This document shows, piece after piece, positions 28,161 through 36,435 of a stretch of DNA of 64,000 nt. This DNA comes from a virus. Each line of letters begins with the position of its first letter. Within the stretch, counting starts at the first letter, position 1. The notes under the pieces are model-generated. The model did not search any database, was not told the DNA's origin, and worked only from the letters and a program-made list of their open reading frames with translations. The stretch covers positions 55,390-119,389 of the IMG/VR virus record IMGVR_UViG_3300042332_000818, one strand, 5' to 3'. Both the position numbers and the translations under genes were made by a program.

Positions 28161-28468
28161 TCTTTAGGGGTATTAAAATTATCAATCCATTCTTTAGCTG
28201 AGGGAATCTTACCATAGCAGTCTTCTTTGACATGCTGTTCACCTACATAACGAGTGTATACAGTCTTACCATCTGAATTAACAAATGATACACCGAATAT
28301 CTTTTCACACTCAAATATTCCTTCACTGTGATGACGGAATAATCTATGGGCACTATGACCCAGCCACCCTTTGGTTTCATCAAACCAATTGTGAATATGT
28401 AAGTAATCTTCTGGCTGACCTCCCCATTTCTTTACTGAGCTTTTAGCATGCTCACAGGGATGTGCCAT
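28127..28468 (-). CDS. DUF6915-like phage protein
   Basis: The 113-residue product begins M-A-H-P-C-E-H-A and contains S-V-K-K-W-G-G, H-N-W-F-D-E-T-K, H-H-S-E-G-I-F and Y-V-G-E-Q-H-V-K-E-D. This string closely resembles a conserved phage and bacterial family I recall as DUF6915. Its function is unknown. It overlaps its downstream neighbour by 34 bases. Confidence 0.65.
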   Translation of the reverse strand: MAHPCEHAKSSVKKWGGQPEDYLHIHNWFDETKGWLGHSAHRLFRHHSEGIFECEKIFGVSFVNSDGKTVYTRYVGEQHVKEDCYGKIPSAKEWIDNFNTPKEWMRKTLKIED

Positions 28469-28469
28469 A

Positions 28470-28826
28470 TTAATCTTCTTTTAAATCTAGAATAGTTCCT
28501 TCAATACTTTCTGATGAAACGGTTCTGTAATTAGCGTTGATCTCATAAGTAGCATCTTTAAGATCAATATCTACATATCCAAAACCACCATCATCATTAT
28601 ACCAGTCTCCAATTTGATCATCAAAGTGTTTGTCAAATACTTCAGAAAGCATTTCATATTCTTCACCTTCTGCATTATCGTGGTAGACATAACCTTCACC
28701 AAAAAACTCTATATCACTAATATCACCGCTGTCACCAGCACCGTCATAGTTGATTCTGATATAACGTATATCTTCTAAATATTTTGAAGCAAAGTAAGCT
28801 TTAACTTCATCTAATGATGTTGACAT
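28470..28826 (-). CDS. Acidic conserved-looking phage protein (DUF6878-like)
   Basis: I prefer the M-S-T-S-L-D start at 28826 over an upstream ATG buried in the RusA-like gene. The product of about 118 residues is strongly acidic and contains I-R-I-N-Y-D-G-A-G-D-S-G-D-I. That pattern is familiar from small phage proteins of the DUF6878 type. Function unknown. Confidence 0.55.
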   Translation of the reverse strand: MSTSLDEVKAYFASKYLEDIRYIRINYDGAGDSGDISDIEFFGEGYVYHDNAEGEEYEMLSEVFDKHFDDQIGDWYNDDGGFGYVDIDLKDATYEINANYRTVSSESIEGTILDLKED

Positions 28827-29175
28827 ATACTCCAGGATTTTTTTTATCATATGAGTATGGTTCAAACACTGGTATCACTATAGAAGCATTATCATCTTCT
28901 AACCACCCATGTTTTACCATCTCATCTTGAATTGTTTGAGCAGGGTTCAGGTAATCAAACTCATGTTTGCTACCACGAACGAACCGCATGGATAATTTGT
29001 ATGGCTTCTCCAATCCATCTAGCTTTTGTAGAAACTCTGCTTTGTGTTGTATCCAAAACGGTTCTGTTTCTTTACGCCACTTCTGTACTGCTTTACTTGC
29101 AATAAAGAATCTACCTGTCCAAACTCTAGAATTTTTAGAGCTCGGAACATTGCCAGGGATGAAGATATCACTCAT
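28807..29175 (-). CDS. RusA-like Holliday junction resolvase
   Basis: The 122-residue product has the family layout: I-P-G-N-V-P-S-S-K-N-S near the start, then F-D-Y-L-N-P-A-Q-T-I-Q-D-E-M and L-E-D-D-N-A. These Asp residues match the acidic metal site of RusA. The enzyme resolves four-way DNA junctions during recombination and before packaging. It overlaps the primase stop, placing it in the replication operon. Confidence 0.7.
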   Translation of the reverse strand: MSDIFIPGNVPSSKNSRVWTGRFFIASKAVQKWRKETEPFWIQHKAEFLQKLDGLEKPYKLSMRFVRGSKHEFDYLNPAQTIQDEMVKHGWLEDDNASIVIPVFEPYSYDKKNPGVYVNIIR

Positions 29176-30137
29176 ACGTTAATAGTTGCACTTAAAATTC
29201 TTTCAAGAGTATTCTTTACACTCTCTTGTCCGTCTCTAGCTACAGCATCAGAAACATCTTTTGCTGTTGGATAGAAACATCCATTAATACCTAATTCAGT
29301 TTTGTATCTCTCAATTGCTTTGATACCGGCTTCATCATTATCAAACAATGTAATAATCTTTTTGTACTTTCTTTTGAGTACATCAACATACATTGGTTTG
29401 ATTACCGTGTTCTCACTGTCTGGGGCAATAACTTCTAGTTTAAAACCCATAGCATCTAAGCACATTGCATCCTTTAGTGAGGAGCAAATAACCAAGATGT
29501 CGGATTCATACTTAAGCTGTTCAATACCCTGAACATGATCAGCAACTTTGAAAAACTTCCGCTTAGGATTCTTAGGACTGTATATCTTGTATAAGGTTCC
29601 AGTCATACTGAAGTAACCATACGTAATGATACTAGGAGCAAAGTCTAATGTCTTATCTCCATTATTCATTCTGTATGACTTCAAGGGCTTTACATTATAT
29701 CTTTCAAGCTGTCTGCGGGATATACCATACTGAGACCAATACTTAGCATCATTATCAATCCAGTTACGGGTTTCAAATGATTCTACTGTATAAGATCTCT
29801 GCGGGTTTATCTCAACAGCACTATCTATTCCAGAAGCTTTTGCTTTAGAATAGTCTTCCATTATTCTACTAATGGCAGCCTTGAAACTTATATTGTAAAG
29901 CTTTGACACAAGATCATAAGCACTACCTCCTTCACCACTAGAGAAATCTTTGAATCTGTATTCACGTTTAGAATGATCATACCAGAGTGTCATACTCGGA
30001 GTACGTTCATGTTTAAACACAGATAAAAGCTTTACTTGTTGACCGTGAAGTCTTTCAGATAGATTTAAATAATACTCAAAGATCCATGTTATTGGAACCT
30101 GCTTGATATCCGTTATGACATGTTTAGTACTGAGCAT
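29172..30137 (-). CDS. DnaG-type primase with Toprim domain
   Basis: I chose the M-L-S-T-K-H start at 30137, because the longer frame reads through a terminator hairpin. The 321-residue product has a primase N-terminal region (F-K-H-E-R-T-P-S-M, F-K-D-F-S-S-G-E-G-G). The Toprim domain carries V-I-C-S-S-L-K-D-A near residue 220 and L-F-D-N-D-E-A-G near 270. I see no CxxC zinc-finger pair, so the N-terminal part is a reduced form. It should make RNA primers at the fork. Confidence 0.75.
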   Translation of the reverse strand: MLSTKHVITDIKQVPITWIFEYYLNLSERLHGQQVKLLSVFKHERTPSMTLWYDHSKREYRFKDFSSGEGGSAYDLVSKLYNISFKAAISRIMEDYSKAKASGIDSAVEINPQRSYTVESFETRNWIDNDAKYWSQYGISRRQLERYNVKPLKSYRMNNGDKTLDFAPSIITYGYFSMTGTLYKIYSPKNPKRKFFKVADHVQGIEQLKYESDILVICSSLKDAMCLDAMGFKLEVIAPDSENTVIKPMYVDVLKRKYKKIITLFDNDEAGIKAIERYKTELGINGCFYPTAKDVSDAVARDGQESVKNTLERILSATINV

Positions 30138-30145
30138 ACCCAAAA

Positions 30146-30177
30146 GTAAAAAGAAAAGGGGTGGAAATCCACCCCTT
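30146..30177 (-). terminator. Leftward terminator before primase
   Basis: On the minus strand AAGGGGTGGA and TCCACCCCTT form a 10-bp stem with a tiny loop, followed by a T-rich stretch. It lies between the SSB-like gene and the primase start. Confidence 0.7.
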
Positions 30178-30198
30178 ATCAATTTATCTTAAAGAATC

Positions 30199-30888
30199 TT
30201 ACCAATCAAGATCATCATCCTGTGCAACAGGAGCTGCCGAAGGTTGTGATTCTTGAACAAGAGCACTCTTTACTTTCTCTGGAACATATAGATGAGTTGC
30301 TTCATCATATGCGGGAACAATGTTTTCTTCAGCGTCAGCGCTTTGGAAAGCACGTCCTTTCTTCAAGTAAGGAAAAGAGTAGTTAGTACGAAGCTTACCT
30401 TCTTTGTTCAAGTACTTAGAACCTCCAACAAGAACGTTCAATTTAGATTTTGCTGAACGGAAGATATGGGATACTGCTTGTACATACTCTTGAAGAGTAG
30501 CTGCATCTACCTCGTCTACATCATTACGTACACCAAGCTCATCAGCTAAGTGAGCAATAGTTTTCATAATTTGAGCATCACGGTCAATATAAGTACCGTC
30601 AGCAAGAGTTTTAGACTCAAACTTAAACGGACTAGTTGCAACACGTGACATTGGACCAGGAAAAGTTCCCTTATTAGGGTTATCCATATCAATTGGCCAT
30701 CCCTCAAAGTTTGAATCATTAGACTTACCTACAAGAGTAAGTACAAGTTCCATTTGCTCAGCGTTGTATGGCATTGAACGTAGCTCAATTCCGTATACAC
30801 GAACAGTGTGGTTACCAAGACCAAGGTTCTTATCAGGACCGATCTCTTTCTTAGGGGTGGTATCAATACCTTTAGTTGAAAATGACAT
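30199..30888 (-). CDS. Probable single-stranded DNA-binding protein
   Basis: The 229-residue product has a beta-rich N-terminal two-thirds and a flexible tail rich in Ser, Ala, Gln and Pro that ends D-D-D-L-D-W. This mimics bacterial SSB, where a disordered tail ends in an acidic-hydrophobic tip that recruits partners. The gene sits between primase and a RecA-like ATPase. The fold is not obvious by eye, so the SSB role rests on tail and context. Confidence 0.5.
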   Translation of the reverse strand: MSFSTKGIDTTPKKEIGPDKNLGLGNHTVRVYGIELRSMPYNAEQMELVLTLVGKSNDSNFEGWPIDMDNPNKGTFPGPMSRVATSPFKFESKTLADGTYIDRDAQIMKTIAHLADELGVRNDVDEVDAATLQEYVQAVSHIFRSAKSKLNVLVGGSKYLNKEGKLRTNYSFPYLKKGRAFQSADAEENIVPAYDEATHLYVPEKVKSALVQESQPSAAPVAQDDDLDW

Positions 30889-30890
30889 AA

Positions 30891-31580
30891 TTAATTTTCG
30901 TAGTTAATAATTGCTTCTCTTACAAATTGAAGATCATTAGAGATCTCTTTAGAATCAAACATATCCATTGGAGACTTACAGGTATTCTCACCGTTCGTCT
31001 CAGTTTCAAATAGATAATCAATTCCTTCTTTAGTTTTCTTTGCTTTTGCAAATAGAACTATAGAAAAGAGTCCCTCAAGTGTCAGCACATTGTCAATCAT
31101 CTTACCGATTGTTTTAGCTTTCACTTTGCGGTTACCGTCCGTATCATATGCTTCTTCAGCATGTGTCAGGAAGTAAACCATTAAGTCATCACGCAGTGTG
31201 ATAGGAGCTGTGGCAATATCACTCATTGACTTAGCCAATTGAGTAAACTTGTCATAACCCTTTTCATTTGCGCGAGCAAAGTATTCAAATGCAAACAAGT
31301 ACTGGAAATCATCAATCACGAAATTTTTGATCTCTGTACGCTCATTCACTCTTGCGAACACTTTACCTAATTTGGAAAAGTTTACCCTGCCGTCATCACC
31401 TACAATGTCTGTAAGTGAAAGGAGATTCTTATTCTCAGCAGAGTATTTACTCTTCCAACCTTTAAAAGGCAAAGGTTTGTTTGCCGTATTAAAGATTACC
31501 GTTTCTGCAGGATTCAAATTACGAATACCTGTAGACTTACCACTACCAGATTCACCAATAATCAATACTGAATGTGCCAT
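30891..31580 (-). CDS. RecA-like recombination ATPase (Sak4/AAA_24 type)
   Basis: The 229-residue product opens with Walker A G-E-S-G-S-G-K-S-T at residues 9-17 and has F-V-I-D-D-F-Q-Y as Walker B and V-Y-F-L-T-H-A-E as a later motif. Its size and layout match Sak4-like single-strand annealing ATPases of phages. It lies two bases from the SSB-like gene, its usual partner. Confidence 0.7.
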   Translation of the reverse strand: MAHSVLIIGESGSGKSTGIRNLNPAETVIFNTANKPLPFKGWKSKYSAENKNLLSLTDIVGDDGRVNFSKLGKVFARVNERTEIKNFVIDDFQYLFAFEYFARANEKGYDKFTQLAKSMSDIATAPITLRDDLMVYFLTHAEEAYDTDGNRKVKAKTIGKMIDNVLTLEGLFSIVLFAKAKKTKEGIDYLFETETNGENTCKSPMDMFDSKEISNDLQFVREAIINYEN

Positions 31581-32152
31581 TACTTCAAAGTTTTAAGAGC
31601 TTCAACTAAATCTCCCAATGTTGCTTGCATCAGAGGTTTATCAAAGATACTACTTAAACTTTTAAAGTTTAGCTCTGGTTGATAACTTGAAGCATTTGCT
31701 TGACTATGAGTAGTGTGGGCTACCCTAAAGCTTTCCGGTTGATCAAGACTAATCCTTACTGGTTGGTCAAGATTAACTTTTGCTGGGGTATAGTCCATTA
31801 CCATGATAAGTTCATCTGTTGGGATAGCAAAGCTTTCACCATCAGTGCTGGTTGGAATAGCATGCTCATCAGGATATCCATTATGAACAAGCTTATACAA
31901 CTCTCTTTTATCACTCTTTGGGCCCCAAGTACCATCATCATGTTTACGAGCAAACTCAAAGTAAGCAGCATGTGTACGTGCCATTTGCTCAAGCTCTTTC
32001 TTAAACAGGAAGATGTATCTACCAGAACCAATTTGTGGTTTGTTGCCCTCTAGTACGGGCTTAAAGAAGCAATTATCAATGTCTTCTCCAAAATTTGCTA
32101 GTGTTTGTGCGTGGAAGTATAACGCTTCCTTTTTAAATTCAACGTGTGTCAT
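31580..32152 (-). CDS. Unknown replication-operon protein
   Basis: The 190-residue product shares single-base junctions with the helicase and the RecA-like gene, so it is coupled to both. It has a mixed N-terminal domain and a C-terminal Ser/Gln-rich linker before a short helix. No known motif is visible. Confidence 0.65.
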   Translation of the reverse strand: MTHVEFKKEALYFHAQTLANFGEDIDNCFFKPVLEGNKPQIGSGRYIFLFKKELEQMARTHAAYFEFARKHDDGTWGPKSDKRELYKLVHNGYPDEHAIPTSTDGESFAIPTDELIMVMDYTPAKVNLDQPVRISLDQPESFRVAHTTHSQANASSYQPELNFKSLSSIFDKPLMQATLGDLVEALKTLK

Positions 32153-33120
32153 TAAAACAGATTTTCTTTACAATTAGGAGTATCCATTTCCTCTAATGAC
32201 ATAGTGGAACCTTCAAACTTAAACCAGAGTAACTGACCGGCTTCACCATCACGATTCTTAATCATATGAAATACCGTGTCATACCGTGTGGTAATCTGAT
32301 ATCTCATCGGACCGTAGTATCTGATGTTGAACATTCCGGGTCTGTTAGCTCCAATAAGTATGTCAGCATGCTGCATTAAAGCATCTGAGCCCATTATGTC
32401 GGATGATGTAATAAAGTTACCAGGAGAACCGTCAACGTTTCTCTCTGGTCTTTCTATATTACGGTTTAGCTGTGCCAACAGGATAAAGATTAAATCATAC
32501 TTATTCTTCATCTCTGTTATCATAGCTGCTAACTCAATCAGTGTATCCCGTTCTGTAGATTTAGAATTTCTAAGAACAAGACCTGCGTGATCAAGAGTGT
32601 ACAGAACCTTTTTACCTGGAAACTTTACACCGCAATGGTATTCTATTTCTTTACGTAGTGATTCAACCGTTAGAGGTCTACTAACTACGTATGGTAAAGG
32701 AAGATTCTTTACAATGTTTTGAGCGTTTAGTTTGATCTTCTCAAAGTCAGAGTCAGATAACCCTGCTTTTGATTGGATTTTACTATATGGCATGTTAGTA
32801 TAGCCAGCAAGCTGACGGATTACATGTCGTACAGGAGGTAGTTCAAACTGAAACTCAACAACTTCAAACTGGGTGTTTGGATTTAAATGGTGAGCTAAAC
32901 GTATAATCTGATCTTTAATAGCAGTCTTACCAACACTGGAACGTGCGGCAATAACAACCATTGTCTTCCATTCAAAGCCATCTAGGGTTTCGTTATTTAA
33001 CTTTTCCCAAGGTGTTTTAAATGAAGTAATTAGACCAGCTTTACGATCTTTAATATGTTTGATTGCCTGCTTATAATACTCCGATTGGTGTATTGCAGAT
33101 GATTCAAAAAATTCACTCAT
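32152..33120 (-). CDS. DnaB-like replicative helicase
   Basis: The 322-residue product has Walker A A-A-R-S-S-V-G-K-T (58-66), Walker B-like Y-T-L-D-H-A-G, then I-L-L-A-Q-L-N-R and G-S-D-A-L-M-Q-H-A-D, the DnaB C-terminal motifs. It lacks the N-terminal DnaB domain, as do many phage helicases. It should unwind the fork for the family B polymerase. Confidence 0.8.
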   Translation of the reverse strand: MSEFFESSAIHQSEYYKQAIKHIKDRKAGLITSFKTPWEKLNNETLDGFEWKTMVVIAARSSVGKTAIKDQIIRLAHHLNPNTQFEVVEFQFELPPVRHVIRQLAGYTNMPYSKIQSKAGLSDSDFEKIKLNAQNIVKNLPLPYVVSRPLTVESLRKEIEYHCGVKFPGKKVLYTLDHAGLVLRNSKSTERDTLIELAAMITEMKNKYDLIFILLAQLNRNIERPERNVDGSPGNFITSSDIMGSDALMQHADILIGANRPGMFNIRYYGPMRYQITTRYDTVFHMIKNRDGEAGQLLWFKFEGSTMSLEEMDTPNCKENLF

Positions 33121-33722
33121 ACAGATTTGGGTCTGAAGAAGTCTGGTACAAAGTCATCATCAGATGTGCTATCACGAGATTCAATCTCAGCAGCAAGTCT
33201 TGATTTACTCATACCTCCTTCCATTTTATAAATAAAAGTCTTAGACCCTAACATGTAGTCCATATTATCTCTGTGACCATTGATATATTTTTGTGTGACC
33301 TCAAATATTATATTCCATTCTTCATTGGGGTAATCAGTGAAGAACTTATTAAAAGCCTGAACAACCTCTTTGATAGGATCTCTTAGAGGATATTTACGAC
33401 CATTAATAATACGGTTTACTTTAGGCCAGAGACTCTGGTATTTGTCTACATTATCAAGGAAACTAGGATCCTTAGTAAGATCTCTTTTGGTTTGACTCTT
33501 TAAAAACAACCCAATTGTCTGATCCAATAAAGCTTTACCCTTTGTACTGAGGATAGGTTTCCTGTCAACAATACTGACCAAGTCTCTAGAGATCATATCT
33601 CTTATGCTTAAATCTCTTTTAATCCTTTCGGGAGCAATGTGGTTAATGGATATTGTATACAATACCATCAATTCATTTGGGGTAATGTCATGCTTTACGC
33701 ATAATTTGTATAGTCCCTCCAT
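33117..33722 (-). CDS. Unknown first gene of the leftward replication operon
   Basis: I chose the M-E-G-L-Y-K start at 33722, because the upstream in-frame ATG would lie before the candidate promoter. The 201-residue product overlaps the helicase start and has a helical N-terminal half (T-P-N-E-L-M-V-L-Y-T-I-S) that could be a winged helix. A helicase loader or initiator role is suggested only by position. Confidence 0.6.
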   Translation of the reverse strand: MEGLYKLCVKHDITPNELMVLYTISINHIAPERIKRDLSIRDMISRDLVSIVDRKPILSTKGKALLDQTIGLFLKSQTKRDLTKDPSFLDNVDKYQSLWPKVNRIINGRKYPLRDPIKEVVQAFNKFFTDYPNEEWNIIFEVTQKYINGHRDNMDYMLGSKTFIYKMEGGMSKSRLAAEIESRDSTSDDDFVPDFFRPKSV

Positions 33723-33779
33723 TGAAATATCAGAATTATGTGTTATTTTATAAGTGAGGGGGTAGACCCTTAAGGTATT

Positions 33780-33811
33780 GCAAGATACGAAATGTTTGGC
33801 TTGCGAGCCAG
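33780..33811 (-). promoter_or_regulatory. Candidate leftward promoter of the replication operon
   Basis: On the minus strand CATTTCG is followed by TATCTTGC, the same extended -7 context as at 10991 and 17139. The -33 position is not conserved. Transcription would start about 50 bases before the gene ending at 33117. Confidence 0.5.
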
Positions 33812-33941
33812 CCAGGACTCCACCTTGCAACCACCGTGGCAAAGTACCGTGGTGGTGGTCGTATTGTAAATTGTCTTCTTAATAGCAGGGGCTTTCTTCA
33901 CTTTCTCAAAGAGCGACGGGGTCCTGTGTTTTTATAAAACT
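33812..33941. other. Divergent intergenic region with GC-rich inverted repeat
   Basis: The spacer contains ACCACC and GGTGGT arms around two copies of CCGTGG (about 33830-33855), followed by a T-rich stretch. It separates leftward replication genes from the rightward TM/coiled-coil cassette. It may hold an operator or attenuator; no clear promoter for 33942 was found. Confidence 0.35.
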
Positions 33942-34238
33942 ATGGAACAGAACAGTTCTAACATCTTAAAAGAAGTTAAAAGTTGGATTACTCCAGCTTT
34001 ACTATCATTCGTCTCTATGATGCTGTATCAGAACATGCAAGAGATGAAAAGTGATATCAAGCTTCTTCTGAACCAAAGTGCTCAAGACAAAGTCCGCATT
34101 GATAATCTTGAGACAAGATTCTTGCGTATTGAGGATCAACTCTATAACAAAAAGACAAGAGAAGCTAAATTTGAGCTTCCTGACTTTGTATTATATAGAG
34201 AAGAACAAAAGAAAGTTAAACCAATAAAGTATGCTTAG
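33942..34238 (+). CDS. Membrane protein with coiled coil, lysis-cassette candidate
   Basis: The 98-residue product has one membrane segment at about 15-30 (P-A-L-L-S-F-V-S-M-M-L) and a coiled coil from about 35 to 65. It overlaps the spanin-like gene downstream by 8 bases. The shape fits holin or antiholin accessory proteins; it has no decisive motif. Confidence 0.6.
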   Translation: MEQNSSNILKEVKSWITPALLSFVSMMLYQNMQEMKSDIKLLLNQSAQDKVRIDNLETRFLRIEDQLYNKKTREAKFELPDFVLYREEQKKVKPIKYA

Positions 34239-34563
34239 GAGAATCAGCTTGCTCATTTTTGCTGTAATCATTGTAGGTCAGCTGTATCTTCTAAGAGAAG
34301 GACGCAAAACCTTGACTGAATTAGAGAATCTCAAGGAGCTCTCAGAACAAAAAGTGGATAGTCTAAGACTAGCCAATGATTCTCTAGATATCTTTACAGA
34401 TGTGTTGGTTGTACAGGTTGACTCACTGGGTAGAGAGATCAACGCAGATGAAAAACAATTACAAAAAATCAAAAATGATTACAAGAAAAGAATTGACTCT
34501 ATTAGTAAGCTTTCTAGTAATGAGCTTACCGAGTATTTCTCAAACCGTTATAACAACAACTAA
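34231..34563 (+). CDS. Rz-like inner-membrane spanin candidate
   Basis: The 110-residue product has an N-terminal anchor (I-S-L-L-I-F-A-V-I-I-V-G) and a long periplasmic coiled coil, the i-spanin layout. The following gene begins inside it in another frame, as Rz1 does within Rz. Spanins fuse the inner and outer membranes at the end of lysis. The role is inferred from topology and gene nesting. Confidence 0.6.
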   Translation: MLRRISLLIFAVIIVGQLYLLREGRKTLTELENLKELSEQKVDSLRLANDSLDIFTDVLVVQVDSLGREINADEKQLQKIKNDYKKRIDSISKLSSNELTEYFSNRYNNN

Positions 34564-34885
34564 AGACACCATCATCTGCCTACCGGTAGAAATGGCTAAA
34601 ATGGTTGTTGTTGATTTAGAAGAAGGAGACCTTGTTCGTAAAGAGAACAAGATACTGTCTGATATTCTAACAAAGTTAAAGTCTCAGGTCACTATTCAAG
34701 ACCAAATTATTCAGACCAAGGATCTTAAGATCAATAACTTGGAATCAATCATTACCGAGAAAGATAAGATTATCTCCATTTGTAATGAAGAAAAAACTAT
34801 TATTCAGGGGAAAGTGAAGAAGTCCTTTGTTAGTGGTACTCTTGTTGGTATTGGTGTTGGGGCTTTAACTATTCTTCTCTTGTAG
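34475..34885 (+). CDS. Spanin-partner candidate nested in the Rz-like gene
   Basis: I chose M-I-T-R-K-E-L (34475), which gives a signal peptide cut near S-I-S-Q; an ATG at 34448 is also possible. The product of about 136 residues has a periplasmic coiled coil and a C-terminal membrane segment (G-T-L-V-G-I-G-V-G-A-L-T-I-L-L-L). It starts within the Rz-like gene in another frame. A C-terminal anchor instead of a lipobox is unusual for an o-spanin. Confidence 0.55.
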   Translation: MITRKELTLLVSFLVMSLPSISQTVITTTKDTIICLPVEMAKMVVVDLEEGDLVRKENKILSDILTKLKSQVTIQDQIIQTKDLKINNLESIITEKDKIISICNEEKTIIQGKVKKSFVSGTLVGIGVGALTILLL

Positions 34886-34917
34886 GTGAAGCATACTGAT
34901 GCACGATATAGTATTGC

Positions 34918-35514
34918 TTAAAGGGGGTCTGTTAGATCCCCTTTCTTTTTTATAGCCTCATCAATAAGATTTAGTTTCTCTTGATGTGTTAAAGCTTTCT
35001 TAAGAATACTTTTAATAGAACGTATAGTACCTTCTAGTTTATCTAGTTTTCTTTGCCGGGTCTTCTCCTCCCTCTTAAGTTGCTCCATATAGTCAATGCT
35101 TTGCTTTGACAGATCAATATAAGAGTTGCTAGCTTTTACAACCAGCTTAGAAATGTTTTGTACTATAAAGCAGCAGTGATCATAGTATGTACGATACTCA
35201 GGAAAGCTTCTATAGTAAATCTCATGGTTCTTGTTTTGATGTATAACAGTAGCATGATCTTTACCTATGGCATTTCCGATAGATGCTAATGAAAAAGCTG
35301 TGTACTTTCTAATGGAATTAGAAATAGAAGCTCTTACAAGCAAAGATCCGGTCTTTCTACTACCGTCATCTTCAGCATCATAAGTATAGTACAGTACCCT
35401 CTCTAAATATAGTTTTAATATTTTAGGAGAGTAGTTTGTTACCAGATAATTGATGTCTGATTGACTGAGGTCAAATAGTCGTTCACCTGATTGAATAGAT
35501 TGTTGCTGTTCCAT
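34918..35514 (-). CDS. DnaA domain IV-like DNA-binding protein
   Basis: The 198-residue product contains S-L-A-S-I-G-N-A-I-G-K-D-H-A-T-V-I-H-Q at about 77-95, the DnaA-box recognition helix-turn-helix (compare I-G...R-D-H-T-T-V). There is no AAA+ domain. The C-terminal half is a Lys/Glu-rich coiled helix. A phage initiator or a competitor for host DnaA boxes is plausible. It overlaps the glycosylase gene by 76 bases. Confidence 0.7.
   Translation of the reverse strand: MEQQQSIQSGERLFDLSQSDINYLVTNYSPKILKLYLERVLYYTYDAEDDGSRKTGSLLVRASISNSIRKYTAFSLASIGNAIGKDHATVIHQNKNHEIYYRSFPEYRTYYDHCCFIVQNISKLVVKASNSYIDLSKQSIDYMEQLKREEKTRQRKLDKLEGTIRSIKSILKKALTHQEKLNLIDEAIKKKGDLTDPL
34920..34951. terminator. 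Bidirectional terminator
   Basis: AAAGGGG and CCCCTTT form a 7-bp stem with an 11-base loop, followed by a T-run on the plus strand. It ends the rightward lysis cassette and overlaps the last codons of the convergent DnaA-like gene. Confidence 0.7.
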
Positions 35515-36158
35515 CTAGATTCTTTATTATAAGCAGCGCTAGCAGGATGGCTCACGTGAATCTTGTGATTTGTATCATAGATAAAATCATCCCATTCTTG
35601 AGCCTTCTTACCAAGCATTACATAAACAATACCTTCGTTCTTGTATGCAAGATAATCTAGAACATAGGCAATGAAGTCTGACCAAAGATCATAATGCTTA
35701 CCGATTTCTCCAACGTTAGTTGTGAGAGCACAGTTAATCATCAATAAACCTTGATTAGACCATCGTTTAAGATCTGCAGATTGTACAGGATCTCTTTGAT
35801 CTTCAGGTACTGTCAAGGATATCTCCTTTAGCATGTACCTTAAAGACGCTTCCGGATACTTAGTATTCCCGCAAGAGAATGCTATTCCGTCAGCTACATT
35901 AAATTGTGGATAGGGGTCCTGTCCAATCATTACAACCTTTACAGTGTTTGCAGGGCATTCTTGAAACGCTCTAAAAACATTTTTAAGGGGAGGTGTAATT
36001 CTTTTACCCTCATTACGTAATTTTACTAGCTCATTTAGAAGAGTTTGAAAACTATCTCCCAGTAAGTATGTGCGTAATGCTTCATCCCAACCGGTACCTT
36101 TTAGCTTTTCATAAAGCTTCTGAGCTATTTCTACAGTATTAACTTCAACGTTTGTCAT
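35439..36158 (-). CDS. ung: Uracil-DNA glycosylase, family 1
   Basis: The 239-residue product has G-Q-D-P-Y-P with catalytic D81, F-S-C near 100, L-L-M-I-N-C-A-L-T and the late H-P-A-S-A-A, where most relatives have H-P-S-P. It removes uracil from DNA, which suits a phage that also encodes thymidylate synthase. Its ATG overlaps the ATG of the rightward gene at 36157 (CATG). Confidence 0.85.
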   Translation of the reverse strand: MTNVEVNTVEIAQKLYEKLKGTGWDEALRTYLLGDSFQTLLNELVKLRNEGKRITPPLKNVFRAFQECPANTVKVVMIGQDPYPQFNVADGIAFSCGNTKYPEASLRYMLKEISLTVPEDQRDPVQSADLKRWSNQGLLMINCALTTNVGEIGKHYDLWSDFIAYVLDYLAYKNEGIVYVMLGKKAQEWDDFIYDTNHKIHVSHPASAAYNKESRWNSNNLFNQVNDYLTSVNQTSIIW

Positions 36159-36435
36159 GGCAACTATTCCAACAATTAAAGAGGATTCAATTATTACGAT
36201 TCAAGTAAATGGATCTTTCTATGCAAGAGTTCAGCACTTGATTATGTACATGCTTGAGTCTCTTGAACCACAAAGAATCCAGGAAATCTTTGATAAGATT
36301 AACGGTGATAAGATTGATGAGCCTCTTGCTGCACACATTCAAACATTAGTTGTCCTAATGAATGAGATTGAGCGTGAAGCTACAGAACAAGGAAAGGTTG
36401 AAGAGACTGAGATTGAAGACTCACTAGAGGCTTAA
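36157..36435 (+). CDS. Isolated rightward gene of unknown function
   Basis: The 92-residue product is acidic and helical, with S-F-Y-A-R-V-Q-H-L-I-M-Y-M near the start and a Glu-rich end. It is the only rightward gene between two leftward ones. Its start codon overlaps that of the glycosylase, and its end overlaps the gene at 36424 by 12 bases. Its promoter must lie inside the glycosylase gene. I do not recognise a family. Confidence 0.65.
   Translation: MATIPTIKEDSIITIQVNGSFYARVQHLIMYMLESLEPQRIQEIFDKINGDKIDEPLAAHIQTLVVLMNEIEREATEQGKVEETEIEDSLEA

Noticed and set aside
30118-30182. Longer start for the primase at 30182
   Set aside because: The extra residues come from the terminator hairpin sequence; the ATG at 30137 is a better start.
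19152-33770. 13-base match AGGGGGTAGACCC at 19151 and near 33757
   Set aside because: Matches of this length are expected by chance in 64 kb, and the second site lacks the nested stems.
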